Origin: Chalciporus piperatus
Taxonomy: Eukaryota; Basidiomycota; Agaricomycetes; Boletales; Boletaceae
Direction: 5' to 3'
Length of the DNA stretch: 64,000 nt
NCBI GenBank assembly: GCA_038093975.1
Contig: JBBPTG010000054.1
Location: 1-64,000, forward strand
How positions within the stretch are numbered: position 1 is the first letter of the stretch; the number at the start of each line of letters is the position of its first letter. The notes beneath the pieces are model-generated. The model saw only the letters and a list, made by a program, of their open reading frames with translations. It had not been told where the DNA came from and did no database searches. The position numbers and the translations under genes were made by a program. This document shows positions 34,155 to 45,730 of this stretch, piece after piece.

Positions 34155-35422
34155 ATGCTCGAGCTCGACGAGTGGGATGAGCTGCTCGTCAACAACTTCT
34201 CTCAAAACGCTATCACCGAGGACATCAGTCTCCCCCTCAATGCCAATGAACCGGACGACAACACACTCGTCACCCTGACAATCCATTCGCCCCGACGGCA
34301 CCCTCTTCGCGGTCGATCTGTTTCTCCGGCTACCTATCGTGGCACGCATAGCAAACCTCCTTCTCTGCTCGTCACTTCGACTGAAGGGGAGACCCGGCCC
34401 AGATTGACACGCCTGGTTGAATTGTCCAACGACGAAAGTCCCGCCGAAGGCGATGCCAGTGGCACCAACGTCGGCGGTGAACCTCAGGGTAACATTGATA
34501 TCATCGTACATAAAGTCGGTTTTCTTATCCATGTGCAGACGATCTTAGGGCTGACTCTTATGTTTAATCGTAGGTGTCTGCCGATGATTCCTTGGCTGGC
34601 GTTGCACTGCGCTACGGAGTTTCTATTGCTGCTCTTCGTCGGGCCAACCAACTATGGCCATCCGATCCGATTCATCTCCGCACAGAGCTCATCATACCTC
34701 GCGGAGATACACTTCGTGTCAGAGGCAAACCCAACAACAGGCTTGGCACGGATGCAGTGTCAACTTCCATTGTCGAACCTGTACCTGGTTTGTCCTCGGA
34801 TTTCGTGACGTCAACCGTCGTTGCTGCACGGAGCATCATTCTTTCTGTCCTCCCAGCACGCATGTCGATGGAATCATTGAGCTCGAAGACGACCACGAGC
34901 GAGGATCATGAGTTAGATGACCTCCAAACAGCCCGTGCCCGGAAGCTCTCTGCAGACGAGGGCCCTTTCTTTGAAGACGGCCTCGCACTTACTAGCATGG
35001 TCGTTCCCCTTTCCCAACGTACCCGGCCGAGCGTTCCACCGCTATCGCAGCTTCCGTGTACTCCAGTCGATAATCCCATCCAATCGAATACAACCCTCGT
35101 CGGCAACCCGTACTCCTCGTTCAACTCTTCGTCGTCCGCTGGTTCGTCGGTTAGGCAGCGTCGTACCCAACTTTCAGCTATCTTCCTTCCTGTGCGCACC
35201 TCGCAGCTCGAGCCAGAGCCTGCAATGGAATTGCCCCTCCGACGCCCTCCCTCTTAAGACGGAAGGCTTCATGCAACAACTCGGCACCTTTTCAGCACAC
35301 CCTGTTTTTACGCGTGTCACGGGATGGTTCGGATTCGGTAGTAGTTCCGTCGACGGATCATTGAATGCGAAATGTTCGTTTACCCGGTTTATTCCGCATG
35401 ATTATACTAACATTCAGATTGA
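34155..35422 (+). CDS. Intracellular-type LysM-domain protein with a one-base frameshift
   Basis: Exon 1 (34155-34514) encodes an acidic and serine-rich N-terminus without signal peptide. Exon 2 from 34574 starts inside a LysM domain: VSADDSLAGVALRYGVSIAALRRANQLWPSDPIHLRTELIIP, preceded by DIIVHK. No secretion signal suggests a LYSMD-like cytosolic or membrane-associated protein, not a chitin effector. The frame stops at 35257, but the next frame at once continues with a conserved-looking tail (LKTEGFMQQLG...TRVTGWFGFG) and a good intron (donor 35374, tactaac branch, acceptor 35417) to a TGA at 35422. One extra base in the CCCC run at about 35229-35232 would explain the break, either a sequence error or a mutation. 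Confidence 0.75.
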
Positions 35423-36582
35423 CTCGTAGGCTGGAAGTCAGATTAGATGCTGTTATGCTCGGGCACAACTGTATATGCTTCCCCTTAGATGTGGATGCCA
35501 GTTTTGGCACACGTGTCGCCAACTCTAACGTGTCAAAGCTCTTCTACTCCTGGGGGTCGCACCGTGTTGTGTCCTTTCATCAGTGTGCCAAACCTCTTGA
35601 TTTGGAGTTGTACCGAATGACGCAGAGAGTGGTATACAGGGTGTAGCGTCGATTGCTAGATATTTTGTCTCTCGTAGACCAAGGAATCGCAAGATCCAGG
35701 TGCCGCATATCACTTTTTTTTACACATATGCGATCAATTGTCTCATAGTTGGATGTGGCTCTAGACGTCGTACATACTCATCAATCAATCACGCTTCAAT
35801 TATGATTCATGTCGTGGCCTCCCGTAGCGGCGGCGTAGTCTCGTAACCATCCGTTTTAGTCCTCGCTCGGAGTATGTCGGACAGCCGTTTGAAGGAAGCG
35901 GAAGCTTCAGGTGTCAAGCCTGTCAAGCCCAACCGCTTCCTAAAATGTCTCTGTAGGCTCGCGGCTCCCCGCTTTTGTCGACCTTACAACGCATTGACAT
36001 CGAGACTATCTCGAGCCGCTCGTCTCTCTCCATGGGACTACAGGAGAGTCCGTCTCGGAACTCCTAGTACCACGCTTAAACGTTCACCTGGTCCCACCTT
36101 CCCACTCAATGATCATGACACACTTGTTTCTGGTCTTGCCTCGCCCTCGAATCTGCGTCCGTCCTATATTTAAAGGTATGTCAATCTCCCTTCAACCGAG
36201 CCTCTCCGCTGTAAGTTTAGTCCCCGGCCCGAAGGGATGCCAGGAGTATAGAGACGTGCCGACGTTAACGTTGGCACTCGTAGCCAATCTCAAGGGGAAA
36301 CGCACTCGCTTCTCGCTCCTCTGGTGGGCCGTGCCTGGGTTGGGGTGTCAACTAACCACTACGCGAGTCAGGAATAGAAAAGTTGGGGTTGATGGGGTGC
36401 AGCTGTTTCAAGGTTGCCCCGTTGGCGGCCGTCCCAGCATATCACGTTGAACACCCGAGCTCCACAGAAATCCGTAGGTTTATTTCTGGCGGAGGATACA
36501 GGGCGATCGGCACGAAAGCCCGTGCGCGGGTTAAATGCGCTCAGATCTGGACCACACATCCCGACAGCGAAACGACCCCGCC
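35423..36582. other. Spacer upstream of the sugar transporter
   Basis: No supported gene. A plus-strand ATG frame at 35874-36173 (99 codons, basic and serine-rich) has no recognisable domain. The last few hundred bases should hold the transporter promoter. Confidence 0.35.
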
Positions 36583-38485
36583 ATGGACAGGGAAGGACAC
36601 CCAGGCCTCAAGGGCATTGCCCTCGTCGCCGCCATCACTTCCGTTTGCAGTTTCGGCTTCTGTCTCTTTGGCTATGATCAAGGTGTCATGTCTGGTGTCG
36701 TCGTCTCTCAGGCATGGCTCAAGCAGATGGGCTATCCCGGTACGGTCATGATTGGTACAATCACGTCTCTCTATGATATCGGCGCCGCCGTCGGTGCAAT
36801 CGCGGCTGCAAGCACTTCCGAACGTTTGGGACGCAAGAACACGCTGATCTTTGGGTCAGTTGTTCTCATCATCGGCTCAGTGCTCATGGGCGCAGCATTT
36901 GAACGGGTCCAGATGATGGTGGCGCGTGTCATTGCTGGTATTGGTGAGGTTTTGCTTGGTGTCCTGGAAGCGTTTACTCAACTGGCACCCATTCAGGTAT
37001 TGGCTATATCACAGCGGGTATGTCATAGCTCGAGGGTTTCATCCATGGGAGGCCTCTCATCCAAATCGTCCTTGATATGCAGTGACCCCCGTATACCAGA
37101 GCGAGATCAGCTTGCCCGAGCACCGTGGTTGGCTAGTCTGCTGCCAACTTACGAGCATGCTCTTTGGGCTTATGCTTGCATACTGGATGAACTATGGATT
37201 CTTTTTCCACACCAGCTCGGCCCAGTGGCGCTTCCCCCTTCTCTTCCAGTGTATCTTTGCGGTCTACGTTATTATCGTCACGCTCTGGCTCCCCGATACG
37301 CCACGTTGGCTCATGCGACACGATGCTACACCCGACCGGGGGACTAATGTCCTTGCGAAGCTGCGAGATCTTCCCACTGACCATCCCATTGTTCAGCGTG
37401 AGCGCGACGAGATTCTGGGTGCTATCGCTCTCGAATCGAAGGAAGAGGGATCTTGGTCGGACCTGTTCAAAGACCATGGAATTCGCGCCAACAAACGCTT
37501 CTACCTTGCACTTGGCATTCAATTTATGCAACAGATGACAGGTATGTCAATGCTGTTGTACCTGTTTCAATCCATCTGATTTGTGTCCTAGGTATCAACA
37601 TCGTCACGTACTATGCACCGACGCTGTTCCAACAGAGCTTGGGAATGTCGGTCCAGAAGTCGCTTTTGGTTGGTTGCTTCCTGCAAGTGTGGTATATCAT
37701 TGCTTCCTTTGTTACGGTAAGCATATCAGTGCATGGATGCTTGCGATCTCCAACTCCGCCCAACGCTTTGTAGTGGTTTACTATTGACCGTGTCGGACGT
37801 CGCAAACTCTGGATCTCGATGGCGTACGGCCAATGTCTCGTTCTTGTACTCGAAGCCGTTTGCGTCAGATTAAATACACCTTCGGCGAGTGTTGGTGCCG
37901 TTTTCTTGGTATTTGCGTACGAAGCATGCTTCACCTGGGGTCAGTGTTTGCGATTTTCTCATTCGTATGAATTTCTGACGGGATCGTAGGATGGATGGCT
38001 ACCGTCTGGATTTACCCCCCTGAAATCCTTCCTCTCAAGCTCCGTGCAAAAGGTGCAGCCCTCGCAGCAGCAGCGGACTTCATCGGAAACTTTATTGTAT
38101 GTCCCCATCCCATTCTTGAGTATTGTAAACGGCATTGACACGCGAGTGCGTGATTTAGGTCGTACAGGTCACGCCACCAGCCCTCCGGAACATCGGATAC
38201 AAGACCTACATCATTTTCGCTGTCTTCAACTTCGTCAATGCATACATCGTCTGGGCATTCTATCCCGAAACAGCAGGGCTTACGCTCGAGTCGGTTGATG
38301 AACTCTTCCGCCGCGAGGATGATCTTCCCCCGCAGAAGTTCGGATTGCAATGGTCGGTTGTATCCAAGGTAGGGGCTGCAGTGGATAAGGCCAAAAAGGA
38401 CCGAGCTATGGGAGTGGAGGACGCTGTGCAGGAGAAGGAAAAAGAATCTGTTCAAGGTAGCGAAGATGCCGAGGAAAAGAATTGA
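36583..38485 (+). CDS. MFS sugar (hexose) transporter
   Basis: Seven exons (36583-36943, 36997-37017, 37083-37541, 37592-37716, 37774-37939, 37990-38096, 38159-38485) encode 521 residues, the usual size for 12-helix fungal sugar porters. Signatures are FGYDQGVMSG in helix 1, ERLGRKNTL, the PESPRW-like PDTPRWLMRHD, QFMQQMTGINIVTYYAP in helix 7, DRVGRRKLW and the cytosolic PETAGLTLESVDELF. It should move hexoses by proton symport or facilitated diffusion at the plasma membrane; the substrate cannot be read from sequence. Exon 2 is a 21-nt micro-exon. The C-terminal tail is charged (KEKESVQG). Confidence 0.95.
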
Positions 38486-39172
38486 AAGATGGGGGAGACG
38501 GCGATGACTAAAACTATGCTACAAGTCCTCAGGATACTGCTGAGTACGAATACGCTACGAACCCTCCTAGTAAAATAAATTCCAGTTTCGCGAATGCACG
38601 TTGTCGAAAGTGGCCACTGCACGTCCTGAGAGATGAAGAACGTGTACAGTGTACACCAGTATCCAACGACATCACTTATGACCCGCCTAGATCACCGTGT
38701 TTCTCCCAGTGCTCGGGAGCATGTGTGTCACTTCATTCCATCATGTCCTACCTCATGGAACATGTCGGCTGCCATGAGTTAAAACTCTAGCATTATTGTA
38801 ATGGGCGGAGTAGAGCCTTGAATACATCCGGCTCTCGGGTTGAGCAGAAATGAAGGGCTCGTAGATTTTGTGTATGCCTACAGGATAGCGTAGTCCATCC
38901 CATATCTTGCCTTTATATCGTCACCAGACTACCTTTATGACCCATTTTGCTTGGAGATGGCAGAGAGTCGAGCGAATCTGCGATTTCTTCGGTCTCATCG
39001 TAATCGTCGTCACCGTCTGATGGCGGAACGATAGAGCGAGGACATCGTGGTCGATGTGCAAGGTAAAGTAAAGGAGCATACCCAGATTTAGATTGTGTTG
39101 ATTACGTAAGGACTAATCTGAACTAATTACAACCCAATCACAACCTCGTGAACCGTACACTTGCCACCAGCC
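38486..39172. other. Spacer between transporter and F-box gene 2
   Basis: No gene is seen. The right end is the promoter side of F-box gene 2; an alternative upstream exon for it could lie here but none could be fitted. Confidence 0.4.
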
Positions 39173-40836
39173 ATACACTACGCTCTGCAACTACCTGAAG
39201 TCTTCGATCTCATATGTACATTTATCGATCGACGCACACTCGTACATCTCTTGCACACATGTCACATACTCGAAGAGTGTTCTCGAAGACTACTTTGGAT
39301 GAGACTCGACTCATTGTACCCTCTGATGTGTTTACTGCCCGACCCAGTCAGAGCAAGGTTCTCCGGTGTAAGTGATCCAATGGAATCAGTTCGTTCGCTC
39401 CACATCCGACAGACTTGGTGTAGACCACGACTCGGTTGCCCAAACTGTCTCTCAGTCTGAGCGACAACGAGTGGCAGCGGATCCGACTTTACACTTCGTG
39501 TGTAATCGACCTCAAAATAGAACCTTCGCAGAGAGTGGGCAACCTCCAGACCCGTCTCGGTCGTGAATTGGAAGTGCTTGCTTCTCTCAAGCTGCCGGAG
39601 GCTCTGTCTCCTATGTTTCCAAAGTTGAGGACAATCCGTTCCGGAAATCCGAAAAGCCTCACGCGCAATAACTCGATCATCTCGTTCCTCAACTGGGCGG
39701 ATAGGCAAGCTGTGGATGAGTTGGAGTTCGTCCTGAACAAAACCCCTTGGCCTAACCCAGATGCGCCATCCTTGGATTCCGTTAGCGACTTCTTCCCAAA
39801 TGCAACCAAGGTCACAATCGACACTGATCACCTAATGAACTTCCCTCGAGTCAGTAAGGCAATCTGCAATTGGAACCATCTCGTCCACGCATCATTCTTA
39901 GCACTGAGCATTCAACCCGCTGCGTACAAGCATCTATCTCAGCTCAAGTCCCTTACCTCGCTCCAGCTGCGAGGAGGAGGAGATTATGGAACAAAGCTCG
40001 CAGACACACTTGCTGAAGGACATCCTGGTTCTTGCTTTTCCTCCCTCACCGACCTCCTGCTTGATGTATCCACGTCGAGGAGATTCTCATCCTGGACCAG
40101 ACACTACCACCTCGCTCTTACCAGCCTGACCTGTCGCGTCGACCAAGATCCTGATGAACCGCGCGAGCTCCTCCTTTCAATCGTGTCGCAGATTAACCAC
40201 ACATCTCTACAAACAATCAGCCTGTCCTCGCGACGAGATTTCATCGATAAAAATAAGAAACCCCTCATGTATTCCATACAGCCATTGTTCGCATTCACCA
40301 ACCTTCGCGAAATAACCATTTCTTGGATGTGGCTATTTTCCATGGACGACGACGATCTCGGGGATATCGCACGTTCTTGGCCGCTGCTCGAAGTCTTGGA
40401 CCTCCATCGCTGCAACATGGCGCACCTTGAAAGCACGCGTCCTATGGTCACTTTCAGAGGGCTTTTCTCTCTTGTGAAGAATTGCCCTTGTTTACGGGAG
40501 CTTTCGATGATGATCGACGCACGCGACAATGCATTGATCGACCTTGATCAAACCGACAGTGTCTCCAATGATATGTTGTCGAAGCTGGTAATCACCCACT
40601 CACCTATCACTACGGACGCCCAACGAGTCGCGTCGATCATCAAGGCGACCTTTCCATCACTAAAACAGGTTGACCTTGAAGTTGAAGCTTGGGAGTCTAG
40701 AATGCCGTATCTTAGAAGGATGGGGAGAGGTGAGATCCCGGCGGCGCGGATCTCGTTGTGGCACATGGTCAACTCCCACTTGATGAACGATTCCGCTGAG
40801 ATGACCCCCGCACGGCGAGGAAGAGGGAAAGGGTAG
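39173..40836 (+). CDS. F-box/leucine-rich-repeat-like protein 2, start codon apparently lost
   Basis: Two exons (39173-39367 and 39424-40836, 56-bp intron with gtaagt donor) encode about 536 residues. The F-box part (HYALQLPEVFDLICTFIDRRTLVHLLHTCHILEECSRRLLWMRL) aligns with the starts of the two paralogs in this window, but the codon where they have ATG is ATA (39173). An in-frame TGA lies 24 bases further upstream and the next in-frame ATG would remove most of the F-box. After the intron, DNEWQRIRLYTSCV starts the family's middle region, followed by leucine-rich repeats and a late NCPCLRELSMMID segment. It may be a recent pseudogene, use a non-AUG start, or have an unseen first exon. Confidence 0.7.
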
Positions 40837-41785
40837 AGATGAGGGGATACTGACTGGAGGAATGGTGGTGAGACTTCCGTTGATGCAGAATGTGGATGTT
40901 GTTGCTTCCTGCGAAAAGGCGTCTTGGTACATTGGGAAATAGCGACCCGGATGGATTCCCGTCATCCACTGGACAAAGCGCTTCTGTCCTTGTGCAATGT
41001 TTTACGAGAAGAGTAGGAATGCAGCATTCAAACTACCGATGCAGTGGATAGAATGCGTTTCCTCGTGCTCACTGTGCCTGTTCGTATAGTGATTCTCCGT
41101 TTGGTCAACTACTAAGACGTCGACTCGAAGTACGAGGCCGTGGACAAATATCACGATGGCGCTGCAGGGGAGTAGGAGAAGTACACGTCCTTACGTGTCC
41201 GGCGAGGGCAAGAACTCCTAAAACCTCCCCTGTGACAGCGCAACGTCGCCGGAACGATGCTGCAATAGAGGTAGCCCTCTCACCGTTACATTTCCTCCAC
41301 CGTGTTCGTTCGGAGAATTCGGACGTCCTGGCGTGCCAGTGACAGCCTGAGACTCGCTGCTCCAACCTTCAACCGCGTGCATGTCAGGGTCCGCCCCCCA
41401 GTGCTTCAAGCCAATTGATCCCCTACTCAACAACGCCATGTTTTGAGGGAAGCAGCATGGGGGTCCTCACAACCTATCTCCCGGTACGTCCAATCGGATG
41501 ATTAGGTGCACCTCGTCCTACCCGAGGTCATGGACCGCTTCTTCTCGAGGTACAAAAAACAATGAGGAAAGGAATTAGCCAGTTGTACCCAGAGTTACAT
41601 GAATCACCGTGCTACACGTCTTATCTACATACTTGTCGCGATCGGGCAAGGCAAGGAATTATAGAATACATCTAGACTAGAGCGCGAGCACCTCTCGCCA
41701 TACAGTACGCAGCCCCACCCCGCCCCACATCTCAGTCATAGAACTCCTTCCTCTCAGTGACTTACCGTACAATCGAACTGCGGGT
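40837..41785. other. Convergent spacer between F-box genes 2 and 3
   Basis: The 949 bp hold no supported gene. A minus-strand ATG frame at 41218-41439 (73 codons, ATG at 41439) is glycine- and serine-rich without a known domain and is the only candidate. Confidence 0.3.
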
Positions 41786-43693
41786 CTAACAGGACCCAGT
41801 CAACCCCATCCTACCCTCCACCTCTCGCCACTTCCGCCACATATCCAAGGACCCCTCAACGCAGATAACCCGGAGCGCAGGTGCGACGCGTTTCAGAAAC
41901 TTTGCAACACTCTCTGGGTCATCGATCGGGGAATCGCGAACGTTGAGGACTTGCAAAGCAGAGCGGGGCAGTGGGAATATCCGTTTCCGTCCACTGGCGT
42001 CTTCGGGGACCACATCGCCTGTTGCGTCCACCTCTGGTCTTGCCTCTCCTCCCGAGCCGTCCTCGAGAGACAAAGCGGCAGCCCTCTTCATCACGTCCTG
42101 ATCGTTGCAGAATGGCACACCCCGCCCGTCAAAAGCGACCCTCAGTCGTTCTAACCGTGAGCACTGTTCCACAAATGCACCGACACCGTCGAGTGTTGCG
42201 ACTGCGTATCCCTCCCGAACGATATTGGCGTCGTCGACGCCTACCCATGGAATACCGCACTCTTCGAGCTCCTGGAGGTGTTCGCCCCATGCGCTCGCAG
42301 CCTGCCTCAGGAAGCTGTCATCGAGGGCGATCGTGCCAAGGTGGAGGAGACGAAGGGTGCGTAAATTTGGGAGAGCGAGGAGAGGCGAAAGTGTATGGGA
42401 GGGGTGGATGATGAAGGGAGGGGATGGGCTCGAAAGCGGACCGAGGTTATGCTTGAGCGTGAGTGAGATCGGCTGGAGAGCTGACTGGGTAGACGTGGCG
42501 GTGGCTCTCAAACATGTCCGCTGTACCTGGCGGAAGAACGCCTCGAGGAACGAACTTGAAGCTTGTACGTCATACGAGCAGGAGATGTTCTCGAGGGAGG
42601 TGGAGGTAACAAGTGAGATGAGAGCTGTACACTGTTCGAGAGAATGGGCTGTGACTTTAAGATATTTCAGCGCAGGGAAGGTTGGTCCACGAGTATCGCT
42701 GCGACTACTTTCATCTACAGCCCCCCCTGGGATAGTTCGGGTAGGAGAACAGGCATTAACCAAGAAATCGACACCTATATCACGACGCACAGATAAGCTC
42801 AGCTCCTGGAGATATCTGATCCCCACGAGACACGACAAACACTCGGCCGAGACATGGATCGCCCAGCTCAGCTCAAACTTCCGCAAGGACTTGAAGTCAC
42901 CTTCTACTAGTGTCACCGCCTGCGGCGAATACAACTTGGTGGATGTGAAGGATTCAATCCGGAGGGATTCTAAGCGTGTTGCTTTATTTCGTATGGCCTG
43001 GAAAAGGTTGTATACTTCCCGTTGGTCCGAGGCCCTTGGGCAGATGACGCAGAGACTCCTGATGGACTCCAGGTAGTCTTTGGTTGATAAGACGTTGGTC
43101 AAGAGGGGGATCATGGGTGCAGCGACGGAGATTACTGTGTAATCGAGGGTTCGGAGAGAGGGAAACAGGGGACCGAAATTTGACGGAGCGAGGAGGGTAG
43201 CGAGAGCTGCATCATCAAGTCTGGGCAGCGTGAATGACGCAGATTGGGATATAGAACATATCCGGTGAGCGTATTTATTGATTGAGGTCCATTCACAAGG
43301 CGTCGGATCCCTGAGGAAACGCTTTATCGTTGTACATCAGCAAGGATGCAGGTTAGACGCCACGGGTTGCAGGGGGAAAGGAAGCCCAGAGAAATGGTCT
43401 GTATGTCAATGGGACGCAGGACAGTAGCAGGAGATGCAACTCACGATAGTTTTCCCCCCTGTAGGTAGTTCCCAAACATCCTGTGGCAGACACATGACGA
43501 GAGGTGCGAGTGAATGTTGTCTCTTCCAGAGGACGTCGAGAGCAAGACCTGCGAGTGCCTTGCACGTTCGTGCGAGCCTGGCAACATCACGGGGATTCTT
43601 GAGGTAACAGCTATCATGCCAGGCTGGGCGGTCGTCTGCGAGGAGGTAGATAATACGGAGCACAAGTTCAGGAATGAAGAAACAATTATGCAT
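41786..43693 (-). CDS. F-box/leucine-rich-repeat-like protein 3
   Basis: Two exons (43693-43445 and 43321-41786) encode 594 residues. The start MHNCFFIPELVLRIIYLL and the F-box core PRDVARLARTCKALAGLALDVLWKRQ are typical of the Agaricomycete F-box family. After a 123-bp intron, longer than most here, comes RFLRDPTPCEWTSINKYAHRI, the conserved segment before the leucine-rich region. The latter is long and ends with SIDDPESVAKFLKRVAPALRVICVEG-like sequence. It probably serves as an SCF-type ubiquitin-ligase adaptor; partner and target unknown. It lies tail-to-tail with F-box gene 2. Confidence 0.85.
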
Positions 43694-44844
43694 GATGACG
43701 AAAACGGAAGAAGGGTACACAAGCGAACAAGAACAGGTCAGAGGGTCACAAGTGAGAGCGGCTGTGACATATCGACCTGGAACCATTGGGAAGAGTCAGC
43801 GGCGCTAGTCAACTAGTCAAGCGCTACCTGATACCGTTCAACATGGCGCGCTCGACTTCGAAGCATGTGCTGCTGGACTCTTCACCCATCAAATAGAAGC
43901 ACGCGAAAATTAAACGTGCGTCCATTCCCAGTCTTTGACGTCAAGATCTGCTTTCACAGGCTTTCACACATACAGCGTGCGTCCTTGCTCGCCATCTCGT
44001 ATGAAGCGCTAGGACTCATCTCTCACTAATTGAACTATGTGTTAGTTGCGAAGTGATTGTAATCATGAACACCGTGAATCCAGAAGCCAATCCTTGCTCG
44101 TCAAAGTTCGCGAAAAAGGCCGAAGATTCGTACGGGCTCTCGCTGATCATCCACCGGATAAATCTCGGTGAGGTTTAGGCTTAGGAAGTGAGCTGTTTTT
44201 TTTCTCTTGCATAGCGGGCAGGCAGCTTGCTCTTACTCCGGCGGACGGGATGAATTTTGGTGGTGTGCCTCATTCTTGTAGGTACATCCCTCGCAGGTTC
44301 AAAACTTGAACTTGTGGACACTGCTGGACACTGGTTGGAATCGGGAAGCGAATGCGTCCTCAATCAAGCAAGCGTTCGAACTCGGTGAAGGTAGTCGTTT
44401 GCGAAATGTCCAAAAATCTCATGTTTCGCTCTTAAAATGACCGCCTGCTCTGGGTGCTGTCATCCATTATCGGCCCTTAGAAGAGTAGGAACGACTGTCT
44501 TCCTACCTAAGGGGCTGCCTACGGGAGACTAATTATCGGCCACTTATTTGAGTTTTCTAGACTGGAAGAGGAATTGAGCTACATGTCTGGCCACTTCCGC
44601 AAGCTTCGATGTGCCAATCATTGTCTGGTGTGTTTGAACTTTGGATCCTGACACGAGGAAACTCTGATTTCTACCCGACTAGGGCTTGGATTAGGTATGA
44701 AATTGTTCGCTCTGAGAAGCCATTCCTATGCTACGGTAACAACGAGAAGAACAAATAGCGAACTATGTACAATCACAGTACTGCGTCAAGCGTAACAAAT
44801 CCAATTTGCTCGGGTGCGCAACCAATGTGGGAGATGCGAGCTCT
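43694..44844. other. 1.15-kb spacer
   Basis: I see no gene in this interval between the F-box 3 start and the Hsp20 stop. It contains ggctttcacac-like and other short duplications (43957-43975) only. Confidence 0.4.
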
Positions 44845-45404
44845 CTACTGGATGGAGATGCGCCTTGCTTGCTGCTCAGGCGTAGTCTTCGGGAACGTCA
44901 CGGTGAGGAGTCCGTTCTCCAACTTGGCCTTGACATCCTCAGGCTACAATTGCGTCAGTTTCGAATCGTCAAACGACTTGACAGTCTCCTGAACTTACCT
45001 TGGTTCCGAAGGGCAACTGCAACGTACGGGAGAACTTCCCGTAGCGCCGCTCACGGAAACCTCCCTCTTCTTTCGAAGGAGCAGTACCTAATTCACCAGA
45101 GACCGTCAAACGATTCTGATGAACGTCGATGGCAACGTCCTTAGATTGCATGCCGGGCAGCTCCAACGTAGCTGTCACGGTATTGGAATCCTTGGCTTCG
45201 TAGAGGTCCATTCTATGGAAGGATATTGAGACCAAGCAAAGTTGTTTATAGTTGTGACCTGCCATACCTTGGACGGAATGAATCGAGGGGTTGCGTTGCA
45301 TCACTGGATGCACAACCGGTTGAAGGGGTGAGGTAGAAACGGGTGGCGAACTCGCCATCAAAGAGACGGTCGAGATCAACGATGGGGTTGTAGTAGAAAC
45401 GCAT
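44845..45404 (-). CDS. Small heat-shock protein (Hsp20/alpha-crystallin)
   Basis: The ATP-independent holdase chaperone has 149 residues from three exons (45404-45268, 45212-44999, 44943-44845). The N-terminus MRFYYNPIVDLDRLFDGEF is a common Agaricomycete Hsp20 start. The alpha-crystallin domain spans about residues 47-140: MDLYEAKDSNTVTATLELPGM, RLTVSGEL, FRERRYGKFSRTLQLP and AKLENGLLTVTFPK. The C-terminal tail ends RRISIQ, with the I-x-I motif used in oligomer assembly. A TATA box lies 95 bp and a heat-shock element about 165 bp upstream of the ATG, in line with heat induction. Confidence 0.95.
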
Positions 45405-45491
45405 TATTGGCGTGGATGATATTTCGTATGAAGTGGATATGTGTGTTGGACAAGGTTGAATGTCTGAGGACTGGACCGCCGTCGCGACCCT

Positions 45492-45499
45492 CTTTTATA
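45492..45499 (-). promoter_or_regulatory. TATA box of Hsp20
   Basis: TATAAAAG is read on the minus strand, 88-95 bp upstream of the Hsp20 ATG. Confidence 0.7.
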
Positions 45500-45524
45500 T
45501 GCCCATGGATCGTTTCTCCTACGA

Positions 45525-45618
45525 TCCAGAATAATGCAGAATATACCTAATGTTTAGTCAACACAATTTCTAGAACTTCCTGGGCAGTTCGGTACCTTTC
45601 GAGCATGTTCCAAGTTCG
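45525..45618. promoter_or_regulatory. Heat-shock element cluster
   Basis: TTCTAGAA at 45568-45575 is a perfect head-to-head pair of heat-shock units, followed by an imperfect third unit. Further TTC units sit at about ten-base steps (near 45588, 45598, 45608), and two GAA units (45529, 45539) lie on the Hsp20 side. The cluster lies between Hsp20 and the SET gene and could affect both. Confidence 0.65.
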
Positions 45619-45730
45619 CAGTGAGTTCCCGTTTTGGAAGGCAGCTCCTTGTTGACGTGTATTTGGAAAACGACAGAAACGGAAAACCTTTCCTCAAACT
45701 CGTCCGGGCCGTTCACAGAAAACACCCACA

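Noticed and set aside
42105..43076. 323-codon plus-strand frame
   Set aside because: It is antisense to F-box gene 3, whose protein, intron and start are consistent.
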